A model generated the notes under the pieces. It was not told the origin of the DNA, made no database searches, and was given only the letters and a program-made list of their open reading frames with translations. DNA of 64,000 nt, taken from positions 175,204 to 239,203 of the forward strand of contig QAOA01003742.1 in the NCBI GenBank assembly GCA_003255065.1, given 5' to 3'. Numbering within the stretch: the first letter of the stretch is position 1; every line of letters starts with the position of its first letter. This DNA comes from Cercis canadensis. Its lineage: Eukaryota; Streptophyta; Magnoliopsida; Fabales; Fabaceae. Made by a program: the position numbers and the translations under genes. Positions 35,271-47,357 of this stretch are shown in pieces.

Positions 35271-35945
35271 AATTAGAAATAGGGTGTCGTATGATTTGTT
35301 TTGGGAGATGAGTGAAAAGAATATGGATGCTAATATTTTTTAGAAGATCTACACAAGAGTAGTTAACTTTGAGCTAACTCTTGAACTAGATTGTGCAGAT
35401 AATTTCTTGCTAGAAGCTATCAATGTTTTGTACAAGCAGAAACACACATGCAACAACAAAATTTTCATCCTTTGGTGTTGGCTTTGTGGAGGATCATAAT
35501 GATTACTCTTGTGAAAATGATTTCTCACTGCATTTACAGCATAAACATGAAGAAAGCTAAATTTTTATATATTCTCACTAAACTTCAAACAATTCAAAGT
35601 TTTCCTTCTCTTTATTCAAGGATTCTTTTGAAAGGTTTTTGTCAGTGGCAGAGCTTTGTGTCTAGATATATATTTGAGGAAGAGTATACAAAGTTCTTTC
35701 CATCGTCTGTACAGCAATTTCTCTCTTGTATTAATGGCAGTCTTCTTGGAAAAACAATTCATATGTTGCGGTATCACTTTGCTCTCAATGGAGATTCAAT
35801 CAAACTGAAGAAGCGATTAAAGCTATTGAAGTCCATATGTCTATATTCTGCTTCCAATCATAAATTTTAAAGAATTGCACTCACTGCTACGCCTTTCTTA
35901 TGGTGCAAGATTCAAGCAGATAATGTGTGGAAAATGGTAGATGTA
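35271..35945 (+). pseudogene. Unidentified gene fragment just outside the Sirevirus
   Basis: Several adjacent frames look coding although broken. From 35271 one frame reads VSYDLFWEMSEKNMDANIF, then a stop, then VVNFELTLELDCADNFLLEA. A second gives FGVGFVEDHNDYSCENDFSL. A third, open from 35448 to 35870, contains LLKGFCQWQSFVSRYIFEE, FFPSSVQQFLSCINGSLLG and DSIKLKKRLKLLKSICLY. The residue usage is that of a globular helical protein, not a retroelement. I do not recognise the family. Frame changes and a stop argue for a decayed multi-exon gene piece, possibly the edge of the locus into which the Sirevirus inserted. Confidence 0.4.
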
Positions 35946-36349
35946 AGAATAGAAATTAATGCATACAAAAAATTTATAGCGGAATAACTAATTAACTTCT
36001 AGCCATTGATCCATAGTAGAAAATCTTCAAGTCTCATAGAGTTTTTAGAAAATTGATAGTGTGCTTTTAGTCTATGCCTTTTCCTTTAAGTCTTGAACTG
36101 ATGGAATATCACAAGCGTATTTAATGTTAGATTAGGGACCCTATCAAATAGAAAATATCTTTAACACTTTCCTTCCATCAAAGAATTGACTCTTTTCACA
36201 ATTAACCAATTACTATAGTCAATGGATAATGGGCAACTAAATAAATATTCATTATCTTTATTAGTAGGCCACCTTAGTCTCAAAAGAGACGTGGCTAACA
36301 GTAGAGGCATGTGCTTGAGTTCTCTGTAGCAGTGTTTTCTATTTGTAGC

Positions 36350-36626
36350 TGTCAAACAGTATCTCTTTCTGTCTTATTTTATTCCTCAAGACTCCATTGT
36401 TTATATACAAAATAGGCACCTATCATCCCTCCTATGCGTGGGCCTAGTAATATTAAATTACAGCTACAATTCCTCCTATAAGTGTGCCTAGTAATATTAT
36501 ATTACAGCTACACTACCTATTTTAGCTATACAACAATCACGGTAATTAATTAATTTAAAAGGTATATCCCAAGATTAACTCCTAAGATCTCTTAGAAATC
36601 AATTCAGGCCACAACTCACGCCAACA
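36350..36626 (-). repeat. 3' LTR of copia element A (277 bp)
   Basis: On the minus strand it starts TGTTGGCGTGAG and ends CTGTTTGACA. It matches the four LTRs of the array and carries the TTTGACA outer variant. The polypurine tract TTGAGGGGGAG lies just inside it. Confidence 0.9.
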
Positions 36627-36633
36627 CTCCCCC

Positions 36634-39600
36634 TCAAGTTGGTGCATAGAGATCTCGAATGCCCAACTTGTCAAGTGAGTTGTAAAAGTTTCTGCTACAG
36701 ACAGCTTTTGTAAGAATATCTGCCAACTGGTCTTCAGATTTAACAAATGAAAATTGAATTATCTTGATCTCCAGATTTTGTTTGATAAAGTGTCGGTCTA
36801 TTTCCACATGTTTGGTTCGATCATGTTGCACAGGATTATGAGAAATGGCTATAGCAGCTTGTTGTCACAGAATAGGTTCATTGCACATCTTGGAGCAAAA
36901 CCAACTTCAGTTAATAGTCTTCTAAGCCAAAGAAGTTCACAAAGACCCTTAGCCATTCCACGGAACTCAGCTTCAGCACTTGATAATGCTACCACCTTTT
37001 GTTTCTTACTTCTCCATGTTACCAAATTTCCTCCCACAAAGGTAAAATAGCCTGAGGTGGATTTTCTCTCTGTGATATCTCCTGCCCAATCAGCATCTGT
37101 ATAGCCTTCAACCTGTAGGTGATTATTTTTTGTGAACATCAGTCTTTTTCCAGGTGACGACTTCAAGTACCGAAGGATCCGAATTACTGCATTCATGTGA
37201 TCTCTACTTGGGCAATGCATGAATTGGCTTACTACACTTACAGCATAGGCTATGTCAGGTCGTGTATGAGATAGATAAATAAGTCTGCCAACTAACGTCT
37301 GGTACCTCCCTTTGTCTGTTGGCACTTGGTCTAGATATTCTCCAAGTTGGTGGTTTTGTACTATTGGTGTATCTGCAGGTTTACAATTTAGTAGTCCAAC
37401 CTCTGCCAAGAGATCTAGGATATATTTTTGTTGAGAAAGAAAGATGCCTTGTTTTGACCGGGCAACCTCAATTCCTAGAAAATATTTAAGTCCTCTTAGA
37501 TTTTTCATCTCAAATTCTATTGCCAACTGTTTTTGAAGTCTTGCTATTTCCTTTGAGTCATCTCCTGTAATGATCATATCGTCTACATAGACTATCAAAA
37601 CTGTTATCTTACCTCGGCAATGTTTCAAGAATAATGTATGATCTGCGTTGCTTTGTCGAAAGTCATATTTCCTCATTGCCGAGCTTAATCGCCCAAACCA
37701 TGCCCTCGGGGATTGCTTCAAACCATACAGGGTTCGTTGCAATTTGCACACACACTTAGTTTCCGAATTTGTCATATAACCTGGAGGAATATCCATGTAG
37801 ATTTCTTCTTTAAGATGTCCATGGAGAAAAGCATTCTTGACGTCTAACTAATGTAATGGCCAATCAAGATTTGCTGCAAGAGATAATAGAACTCTAACAG
37901 TATTCAACTTGGCCATTGGTGAAAAGGTTTCTTAATAGTCTACGCCATATGTCTGCGTAAAGCCTTTGGCCACTAATCTTGCTTTATACCTTTCAACTGA
38001 CCCATCGGCTTTGTACTTGATAGAAAAGACCCACTTGCACCCTACTGGTTTTTTTTCCTTTTGGTAAGGGAACAAGAGTCCATGTCTCATTTTTCTGTAA
38101 TGCCTCCATTTCCTCCTTCATAGCTTGAACCCATCTAGTGTCATCTAGAGCCTCTTCAACACTTGTAGGAACATAATGTGAGGAGAGCTCATTTGCAAAT
38201 TTCTTGAGGGGTTCAGACAATTCTTTTGTAGAAACATAATTAGCAATCAGATATCTTGATCTATGGTCCTCTATTTCAGGAGAATATCTTTTGGGTGGTT
38301 TACCCCTATTATGCCTGTAAGGTAGCTCATAGCCAGGAGTATCCATAGTATTAAAAATGCTAGGCGTGACAGGAGAGCTTACCTCAATGATATTCTCAGG
38401 AGATGGGTCGTTGGATACTGAAGAGTGGGGGGGTGCAGCTACTTCAGCTTCTGGAGATATCAATGGCTCTTCTATGCGTTCAACTATTTCAGCTTCTGGA
38501 GATATCAATGGCTCTTCTATGGGTTCCGCTACTTTAGTTTCTGGAGATATCAATGGTTCTCCTACAGTCGTTTGAGGAGCATCATCGTTGGAAGGTTGAT
38601 CAGTTGTCTGGTCATCAACCCAATTCAACTCTTCTTTTCGTGTCTCCCCCTGAAGAGGAGAATTGGATGGATTAGAGGAGTAGAAAGTGTCAAACTCAAG
38701 GAATGTGACATCCATAGTCACATATGTGTGCCGAGTGGCTGGGTCATAGCAGTGGTATCCTTTTTGGTGTACAACATAGCATAGAAAAAGGCAGTGAATG
38801 GCACAGGGATCAAGTTTTGTACGTTGGTTCTTATGTAGATGAACAAACACAACACATCCGAAGACGCGAGGTGGGAGCATGTGTACGGTGGGTAAGGGCA
38901 CATATGTAGACAAGGTCTGAAGTGGAGTCTTAAATTCAAGAACCTTTGATGGCATACGGTTAATGAGATAGACAGTTGTGGCAACAGCATCAGCCCAGTG
39001 GTGGTTGGGTACGTGAGCTCCATGTAAGAGAGCTCGAGTAGTTTCAAGGATATGGCGATTCTTGCGTTCTGCAAGACCATTTTGCTGAGGAGTCTGAGGG
39101 CAGGAAGTCTCATGAATAAGTCCATGATGTTGGAAATAATCACGAAACTGTTGATTGACATACTCGCCACCATTATCAGATCGAAGGATACAAATCTTAG
39201 CTGAGTATTGGGTCTGAACCATTCTATGGCAAAGTTGAAAGACATGGAACACCTCATTTTTTTGTTTCAACAGGTAAATCCAAGTCATGCGAGTACAATC
39301 ATCCACAAACATCACAAACCAGCGGAAACCAGAAATAATGGACTTTGGAGATGGACCCCACACATCAGAATGAATCAAAGCAAACAGAACATCACTTTTA
39401 TTCATGCTTAATGGAAAAGGAACTCGATGACTTTTAGCTAAAATACAAGCCTCACATTTGAAGTCCAACAAGGAGGTGTCTGAAAATAAATCAGGAAAAA
39501 TATGTTTTAGATAACCAAATGAAGGATGGCCTAGTCGACGATGCCACAGCAAAATCTGGTCCACTTTGAGGTTACTAATGCGGTGCACGTGGTGAGCTCG

Positions 39601-41035
39601 TCCTACACTGAAATCCTCCATATAATAAAGTCCCCCCCTCTTAGTACCACGCCCAATTATCTCCTTGGTGAGAATATCCTGAAGAAGACAAAACGAAGGA
39701 TAAATAAGTGCAACACAATTCAAGTCTTTAGTAACTTGACTCACAGATAGCAATTTATGTGAAAGGGAGGGCACAAATAACATATTAGAAAGAGGTAGGG
39801 CTGGTGATAACATCACAGTTCCAGCCCCTGTTACCGAAGATAAACCACCATTGGCATTGGCAATGCTTGTGCGCTGAGGAGGTGAGGAATTAATAAAATC
39901 ACTTGCATCAAATGTCATATGGTCTGTGGCTCCGGAATCAAGGATCCAAGCATGACAGTCAGCGTCTGGATTAGGACAAAGTAGAGCATTACCTTGGGTA
40001 GAGGTTAGAATGAGGGAAAGTTGTGGTTCTGCAGCAGCTACTGCAACTTTTCCCGTGTTGGCACCTGTATCTCGACGTTTCCGAGCCTGAAAACTCTTAG
40101 TACCACGCCCAATTATCTCCTTGGTGAGAATATCCTGAATAAGACAAGACGAAGGATAAATAAGTGCAACACAATTCAAGTCTTTAGTAACTTAACTCAC
40201 AGATAGCAATTTATGTGAAAGGGAGGGCACAAGTTATGTATTAGAAAGAGGTAGGGCTGGTGATAACATCACAGTTCCAGCCCCTGTTACCAAAGATAAA
40301 CCACCAGTGGTATTGGCAATGCTTGTGCGCTGAGGAGGTAAGGAATCAGTAAAATCACTTGCATCAAATGTCATATGGTCTGTGGCTCCGGAATCAAGGA
40401 TCCAAGCATGACAGTCAGCGTCTGGATTAGGACAAAGTAGAGCATTACCTTGGGTAGAGGTTGGAATGAGGGAAAGTTGTGGTTCTACAGCAGCTACCGC
40501 AGCTTTTCCCGTGTTGGCACCTGTATCTCAACGTTTCCGAGCTTGAAACTCATGCCACCAGTCGGGATAGCCATGAAGCTTGAAACAAGTGTCATGGGTA
40601 TATTTTGTACCTCCACAGTGAGAGCACTTAATTCCATTAGATAGGTCTCGCTGTTTAGAGTGGGAACCAGTTTTGCTACACTGCAAAGTGGTTTCGATCC
40701 ATGCTGGAAACTCTTAGATGTGAGAACTGCTCCTGGTATTTCATTTGGACTGCTCATCGTCATCACTGCTAGACAGAGAGCTTCCCTACGAACGTGGGCA
40801 TAGGCTTGCTCTATTGTTGGAAAAGGTTTTATCTGCAAGACATCACTTCGGATATTGTCTAAACGATCATCAAGGCCATCTAAGAATACATAGACCCGAT
40901 CTTCTTGGACAAGGGTATTGTAGTGATGGATATCAGTGGGACACTTCATCGGGTTTGGTCGATGAAAATCTATTTCACGCCAGAGTCCTTGGAGATCAGT
41001 ATAGTATTTTTCAAGGGAACCACCAGCCTATTTGA
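36634..41035 (-). pseudogene. Gag-Pol pseudogene of copia element A
   Basis: Open pieces at 41035-40494, 40179-37993 and 37796-36634 cover part of gag, protease (AWILDSGATDHM), integrase (WHRRLGH, HSDVWGP, RSDNGGEY), RT (YVDDMIITGDD) and RNase H (YTDADWAGD). Damage compared with element C: an extra T in the T-run near 38048 shifts the frame in GKKP; stops lie near 37847 and 37934; TAA in the second copy of the internal duplication near 40193; a 20-odd-base deletion near 40685. The N-terminal ~150 residues of Gag are gone. Confidence 0.85.
39638..40549 (-). repeat. 456-bp tandem duplication inside element A
   Basis: CTCTTAGTACCACGCCC begins at 39638 and again at 40094; both copies end with a GAGCYTGAAA motif. 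The offset is 456 bp (152 codons). The copies are not identical: copy 1 (39638-40093) has the ATTGGCATTGG and TTAATAAAATC variants of elements B and C, while copy 2 has the AGTGGYATTGG and TCAGTAAAATC variants of element D. The duplication therefore joins two different family members. Confidence 0.85.
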
Positions 41036-41041
41036 GGCGGG

Positions 41042-41230
41042 GACAATATTTTTTGGCACCAAGAAGAGTATAGTGATTTTTTATTAATACTACTTTGAAA
41101 AGTTCATGGAATACTAGATATGTATGTCAAGCATGGGCAAGTACTTAACGTCTTAGAATTTAGAGAACTATTATATCTCACAGTCGGAACAAGTATACCC
41201 ATCAGGAAAAAAAAAAGTTGCACCAAAAAA
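41042..41230. repeat. Host-type segment duplicated at 63.4-64.0 kb
   Basis: From GACAATATTTTTTGGCACC through AAAAAGTTGCACCAAAAAAA this matches 63425-63452 plus 63819-64000. The paralogue is interrupted by a solo LTR that is absent here. A shorter relative is at 47324-47357. Confidence 0.8.
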
Positions 41231-42012
41231 AATCAGAAAAGAACATGTATATATCTTCTCTAATTGGTTTTTTTCTGTGTTCTTTAATTGTTTTTATTGA
41301 ATTTAGAACACATACATGATACATGTGACCAATCACATAGTTCGACCCATGCTTTTTATTTTAATTAATTACTAACAATTTTAAATATTTTCCAAATTCA
41401 TTAAATTTTAATTAAAAAAATTGCTCCTTTAATTAAAAGTTTCACACAATTTCAGAAGGCAACTACTGAATTTTATGTTTTGAATACGAATACATTACTG
41501 AGAAAATGTTTCTATAATGACAAACTGTATTTAAACGCTTCAAATATCGCTAAAAAGTTTATTTTAGTATGACGAATTTAGATTTTTTTTAGGATGCTAT
41601 AGTGATTTTATTGTAACTTTTTTGTTATGACTTATGAGACTTCAGTCTTGGATAGACTCATAGGAGTTTTTCATTTTATTTTATATGGATAATTGGACAT
41701 GATATATATATATATACTAGCTGGGATTTAGTGAATACAAAAGTATATGATAACAGCATGCATGGTTAAGATAAAGACGATCTAATATATATCTACCATT
41801 ATATAAAACAATCAGATGGTGAGAAAACAAGTTTTGTATATATACTAGAAAGTTGAAACAAGTTATCAAGGGTTTCCTCTCTATTTAACATAAAATATTA
41901 ATGTGAGCAGTGGGAGCTTGTCAATAATTAATAAAATAAGTAAAGTAAAGAGAATGCATGATCTTATTCTTTATTTTTCTGCCCCACGCTACCTTAAAGG
42001 AGTAGTAATAAT
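41231..42012. other. AT-rich intergenic DNA
   Basis: No gene seen. Contains a TA microsatellite at about 41702-41716. Confidence 0.5.
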
Positions 42013-42393
42013 CTAATTGAGGCTGTCTATAGGTGCGCTATGCAGAACTATGGTTTCCATGGTCAAGCCTGGTCCAAATCCATATAGAACACCCCATTTG
42101 AGCCCATCCCCTGTGGTTGCTTTTCCTTCCTCCATAGACCTCTTTCTCAACTCATCCAAAATAAACAAGACACATGCACTGGACATGTTCCCATACTCGC
42201 TCAGCACTTGTTTAGTTGCTCTTAGTTTTTCTTCCTTCAACCCAAGCGTTGCTTCAATCTGGTTCAGGATTGCTGGGCCACCAGGATGTGCTACCCAGAA
42301 TAATGAGTTCCAATCATTGATCCCAATTGGGTTGAAGGCTTCTTCAAGACTTTTCCCTATGTTAACTCTGGAATAAGAAGATTGGCTTACCAT
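42013..42393 (-). pseudogene. Chalcone synthase-like type III polyketide synthase, C-terminal fragment
   Basis: From about residue 11 the frame matches the last third of chalcone/stilbene synthases: [18 protein letters not shown], the catalytic-His segment [18 protein letters not shown], the catalytic-Asn segment [16 protein letters not shown] and the C-terminal [15 protein letters not shown]. These enzymes condense malonyl-CoA onto a CoA starter in flavonoid and related pathways. Only about 115 of about 390 family residues are present. The catalytic Cys and CoA-binding parts are absent, and the first ten residues do not fit the family. The only family intron is near the N-terminus, so this is a truncation and not a missing exon. 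The last residues (PIDSLN) differ from the commonest chalcone synthase ends. Confidence 0.85.
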
Positions 42394-42929
42394 GCTCTTG
42401 ATAGATTTAAGAATGCATTAGAGGTTGGTAATGGGCTCACTTCTGTTGTCTCTTAGTCGTCATATGTAATTTTGTTATGGTACTATCGGATTTATCTATT
42501 CTCATTAGATGGCTATTATATATATATATACCCATTGATGACAATTAATTTTTTTTCCTGGCTTAGTCTTTTATCATCTATACCAACAGAAGACTTTAGC
42601 TGGGCTTAGGCATTTATTTTTATTTGATGTTTAACTTATGCTTGGAAAGCTCAACTCAGTTAAAAGTCTTGTGGGACTACTTTGCATGAAGGATTGGCCC
42701 GGGACTGGACCAGGTCACCGGGAAGAAACTCCTAACCAGACCCACATGGAACCAATGGGAAAAGGCGTTGCATTTCTCGGATCACCTCAACACTTTAGAA
42801 CATTCTGACAACACCTATAAATACCTTAATTATCATAACACTTGTCTGAGCTCGATTATTTTGCTACTTCGAAGAGTCATTATCACAGTACTTATCCGGA
42901 CTTGATCACTTTGATAACTTAAGATTTAC
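42394..42929. other. Spacer between two gene fragments
   Basis: No coding sequence recognised. CTATAAATACC near 42816 and GC-richer text around 42690-42780 look LTR- or promoter-like, but no partner repeat was found. Confidence 0.35.
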
Positions 42930-43283
42930 CATGAGACTGCGTATACAAAGATAGTGGAAAAGCTGTTTGAGATTGATTCTGACGGAACAGTAATGGCATT
43001 TGCTGATATGATGAGGAAGCAAATAACTATGCCTGGTCACTTGATGTATGATGGCCGTGATGGCAACCTGTTTGAACACTATTCTGCTGTTGCCCAGTGG
43101 CTTGGGGTCTATTCTGCCAAGGACTTTGCTGATATACTTGAGTTTCTAGTGGGGAGGTGGAAGGTGGAGAACCTAACTGGACTTTCAGGCGAGGGAAGAA
43201 AGGCTCAGGATTACGTGTGTGGGCTGCCATCAAGAATCAGAAGGCTGGAGGAGAGAGCTCAAGGAAGAGCCAAGCTCGTTTAG
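42930..43283 (+). pseudogene. Stearoyl-ACP desaturase, last-exon fragment
   Basis: In frame from 42930 the sequence reads [71 protein letters not shown] and [20 protein letters not shown]. This is the C-terminal exon of plastid acyl-ACP desaturase, which introduces the delta-9 double bond into stearoyl-ACP. It begins at the His of the second iron-binding EXXH motif; the iron site and the N-terminal two thirds are missing. It ends GRAKLV-stop instead of the usual segment finishing in DREVQL. There is no start codon of its own (the first candidate is GTG). The identity is clear, and it is non-functional. Confidence 0.88.
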
Positions 43284-46200
43284 AGAGAGAAACCATTTCT
43301 GGGAGAGAGAAATCAGTGATTGAGGCAGAGGGTAAGTTGCTGGTGGAGACGATGGGCGGATGGGGGAGAGAGAGATGAGAGAGAGAATTTTTTTTTTTTT
43401 TTAATTTTTCTAAGGTACCATGTTAGCACAATTTTTTTTTTTAAGATGTCAACTCACTGCTTAACAGTTACATCAACACTTCACCTGTCATATAAACTTT
43501 TATATCTAACTTTACTAACGGACTTAGACGGATGACTAAATTGACAAACGGATCATCAATTGAAGAATGAAAGTGACACAAAAAAAAATATCAAGTATTA
43601 AAGTGATAATTTAAAATTTTTTGAAGGACCTAAAAAAAGGTTTTACTCTTAAGTAAAGGTATATAACCTTATCCATCCTAACAGAAAATTCTCTCTGTAT
43701 TTTTCGTAATTTATATCCTTTCAATAAGTTGAACTCAAAAATTACCTTTTAATGAATAAAAGATTTAAGTAATATTGCATGTAGAGCTATGCTACATAGC
43801 ACATGAAATTTATCCCCAAATCCTGCAAGGTTTTGTGTTGATTTTCAGTTATAAAACCATTACTCGTCTTCTTTGCTTTTGTCACCAATCAATGGTTCTC
43901 TCAATCATCCAAGCCAAACATAAATATTAAAAATATTAAAATCTACACAAGAACGACACGTTTGATTACAATAACAAATGCAGTAAAGAGCAACTTGATA
44001 GATTCCTAGATTTCTGATACGCAAAATAGATCTCAGAATATATGCTTTTAATCATGAATGACTTATTCTTCATGGCAAGAGTCCAAGCCCCAAATGCCTA
44101 TAAACCAAAACAATATCTTATGCTGTTCTTGAAAAGAAGACTTTTCTGTTTGGTATTCTGATGAACTAGCTTTATATATATATCACTATCTTAAAATGTC
44201 AAATGGCTTTGAAATCCATGGGCGAGCTGACACAGAATATTACAAGTTGTCGTCCTTTCGTTGAATGCTATAGACAACTCATCGGCGTAAAGGATGCATG
44301 GACTTGTAATTTGCATGGAAACATTCCCTTTAGTGCTCCATTATCTCCATAAATCAAAAGTGGGTGAAATAAAGTAATTTCATATCTTAATTATAATGGA
44401 TCTTTCAGGCAATTAAGTTTAGGAATTTAATCTTGGTCTACTGATAATGTAGATAAGTTTGACATAATTATTGAACTACATGCTGTCAAGTATGAAAAAT
44501 TGTTAATATCATTTAATGTTAGTCCAAGATCTTAATTATTTTAGTGATGTGACACTTTTTTTTTATTTTTTATTTTTTATGGAAGTGGCAATACTCTAAA
44601 TCTAATCAAGGGCTTAATATTTCATTTAACATAATTTTGTCTCTCTGAATTTTGTCTTCTTCCCCCCCTCCTCTTTTTAACCAGTTAAGTAAAGCTTATC
44701 CATCCTAACAGAAAATTCTCTCTTTATTTTTCGTAATTTATATTCTTCCAATAAGTTGAACTAAAAAATTACCTTTTAATGAATAAAAGATTTAAGTAAT
44801 ATTGCATGAAGAGCTATGCTACATAGCACATGAAATTTATCCCCGAATCCTGCAAGGTTTAGTGTTGTTTTTTGGATATAAAACGATTACTCATCTTCAC
44901 CTACTAGCTTAAGCTTTTAGGTGGAAATGTTTTTGGTCATGATATCATAGCTTCTTTGACCAAGTGATATGGAGTTAGATTCCTTCTACCTCCTTGTCTT
45001 CAATTAAAAGAAAACTTCAGCACAAGGTATGAGAGGGCCTATAATTTGTCCACAGTTCAAGCTGAAAGGCCTTTCTCATGTTGGGGCACATTCTTGACCT
45101 TCATCCAATAACTTATGCTTTTTTTTTTTTTTTTTTCTAATGAGCTTTTGCTTTTCGATTGAAATGGTTCTTGACAAAATTCATGTTAGGCCCTACTAAT
45201 AAGAAAAGCAATTATTGACTGCAAATAGAAGTTAATTAGGTAGCTTACAACCGAATCGGAAGAGCAACTAAGTTGTAGCTCAGCTCCCCTTGGCATGCTA
45301 ACACCATTTGCATCCCAATTCAGAAAGCAGAAAATGAACATTTAGGAGACTGAACAAAGTCTGATCACTTGCTCGCCAGATCAATTGAATGAGCAATTGA
45401 GCCAAAGGCAAGAACAAAGCCTTCAGTGTAACCCCCTTAACTTCCACTTCTGCATGTTTCTGGATGTTAATCCGATCACAACATGGAGTAGTGGAAGCCT
45501 TTGAGGGTTACTAAATGCTTTTTCCTTCAAAACTGATGCATGGATTACCAAATCTCTTGTTCAGGGTTACTAAAGGCTTTTTCCCTTCAAAACTCATTTT
45601 TAGGCAGACGGGCTCAATAAATTAAATCTGTTTCTCAACCACATCTACTTACCCAAGCCCATTACCCTTATCCTTATATATACATGGATTTACAGATTAT
45701 GATGACCCACTTCAATTTATATTTTAGTTTATTGGATTTCGTTTCTGCACCCACTAAAATTCTCTTTGTCGATCACGAATAATTGTCTCAGAACTACAAA
45801 TCAGCTTAATATTCTTTCAAGGTCTAGCTGCTGCTTGGATGGAGAGTGCACAAATGGTGCCAAAATGTGCTTGAATATGAAAATAATTAAAAGGTACATA
45901 AATTGTACCATATAGAAAAAGTTATATTCCAGATAATTTTTTTTTTTTCTAAACTTTTATGATAGCCCAATTTATGCAACTTAAGCTAGTCTGTAACTGC
46001 TTTTACTCATACTAAGTTACCATGATTTATGAGAGTTTCGCAATGAACTCCAAAACATGAGTTACTTTTAGTCTAAAATATAATTTTAATAGGTATGATA
46101 GTGCTACCCTCACTTTTGAGGGGATAACACATCAACTCCCATAATTTAGATATATTTTCTGAATATTGATATAGGTTACAATGGGTTATACTCTTAATTT

Positions 46201-46882
46201 TAGCCTGTATTTGTTTTTTCTTTTTTTTTATTTAGCCTGTATTTGTTTTTTCTTTTTTTCTTTTTTTCTTTCTGCCCATCAAAGATAGGATATTTAAATT
46301 ATAATGTATATTTACATATATTTAAATGTTTTGAAAATTATTTATTTAAGAGTAACGCTATATTTAACCAGAAAAAATCTATCAGAATCTTCCCAAAATT
46401 CAAATGTGGTTATTGATGAAATAAAGTGGTGGGATCCACATATTCAAAAGAGGATGTTTAGAAGTCTACATTATTTTGGCAGCAATTTTGACTGCGTAGC
46501 ATTTCATTATTGAATGAACACAAACAAGCCGTAATCAAGTTTGTTCATGACTTATTCAATGAATACATTGGTTTACTTATTCCCGTATTTATCTTATATA
46601 TATTTAACAAAAAGAACGGATACACATGAATAGCAGAAATTAAAACTGGAGAAGGGTCAGCTAAATCGAAGTTCCAAACTCAGCTTGAGCAGTTTTAGTT
46701 AATTATCGGGAATTCAGATTTGAACTCTTTTAGCTAACGATAAGTTAATTAGTCATCACTTCCTTGAAGATATACCATGGTTGAACAACGGTGCCTTCCA
46801 AATGAAATGTACTTTTGGTTTTCAGTTTTCGTATAAAATAATTCGGTAGAAATTTTCTTTTTATAATTTTTGGTTCGACATC
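43284..46882. other. Intergenic region with direct repeats
   Basis: No coding sequence is supported. A block of about 210 bp is present twice in direct orientation, about 43650-43875 and 44684-44895. Poly-T runs occur near 43389, 44560 and 45120. Short frames at 43320-43535 and 46304-46513 lack motifs. Confidence 0.5.
43650..44895. repeat. Two ~210-bp direct repeats about 1.03 kb apart
   Basis: Both copies contain CTTATCCATCCTAACAG, TTTAAGTAATATTGCATG and GAGCTATGCTACATAGCACA, with about one difference every 15-20 bp. They could be ends of a small LTR-like element or an old local duplication; no TG...CA ends or target duplication were identified. Confidence 0.65.
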
Positions 46883-47209
46883 TATCATTAAGAGTAAAAC
46901 CCCTTTTTAGTCCCTAAATTATTCAGTAATTGACAAGTTAGTCCTACAAAAATGTTCGCTGACAATTTCGTCCTCGAATTATGGTTCCGTACGACAAATT
47001 AGTCCTCGAATTATATTCGCTGACAATTTAGTCCTCGAATTATGGTTTCATACGACAAATTAGTCCTCGAATTAATCCTCAATTGAGGACTAATTTGTCG
47101 TACGGAACCATAATTTGAGGACGAAATTGTCAGCAAACATTTTTGGGGGACTAACTTGTCCATCGTTGAATTTTTCAGGGACCAAAAAGGGGTTTTACTC
47201 TATCATTAA
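46883..47209. mobile_element. Palindromic Mutator-like MITE with 9-bp target duplication
   Basis: The 309-bp element (46892-47200) starts GAGTAAAACCCCTTTTT and ends with the complement, AAAAAGGGGTTTTACTC. It is flanked by exact TATCATTAA at 46883-46891 and 47201-47209. The arms pair over most of their length around a centre near 47080. The left arm holds an extra internal duplication of about 60 bp (units with GACAAATTAGTCCTCGAATTA). Confidence 0.8.
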
Positions 47210-47357
47210 TTAGCATATATACATGACTACAAGAAGACGTAACATCACAACATGAGACTTATACTCTGACTATACCAACTTGTTTGCCGACCTACACTAC
47301 AAACATGATATAGAGGGCTTATTGACAAATATTTTTTGGCACTAAGAAGAGTATAGA
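47205..47357. repeat. Host-type segment repeated at 63.28-63.45 kb
   Basis: TTAGCATATATACATGACTA through ATTTTTTGGCACTAAGAAGAG matches 63279-63452 with small indels. It ends before the copia array begins. Confidence 0.8.

Larger units (their letters stand above)
36350..41041 (-). mobile_element. Copia element A, 5'-truncated and chimeric
   Basis: This is the same family as the three-unit array at 48.2-62.8 kb. It keeps the 3' LTR (36350-36626) and most of the coding region, but ends at 41041 within gag, joined directly to host-like sequence (GACAATATTTTTTGGC); the 5' LTR and primer site are absent. A 456-bp tandem duplication occurs at 39638-40549. Confidence 0.9.

Noticed and set aside
42013-43283. 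Biosynthetic gene cluster (polyketide synthase next to a fatty-acid desaturase)
   Set aside because: Both are short 3' fragments lacking catalytic parts, so they cannot form a pathway.
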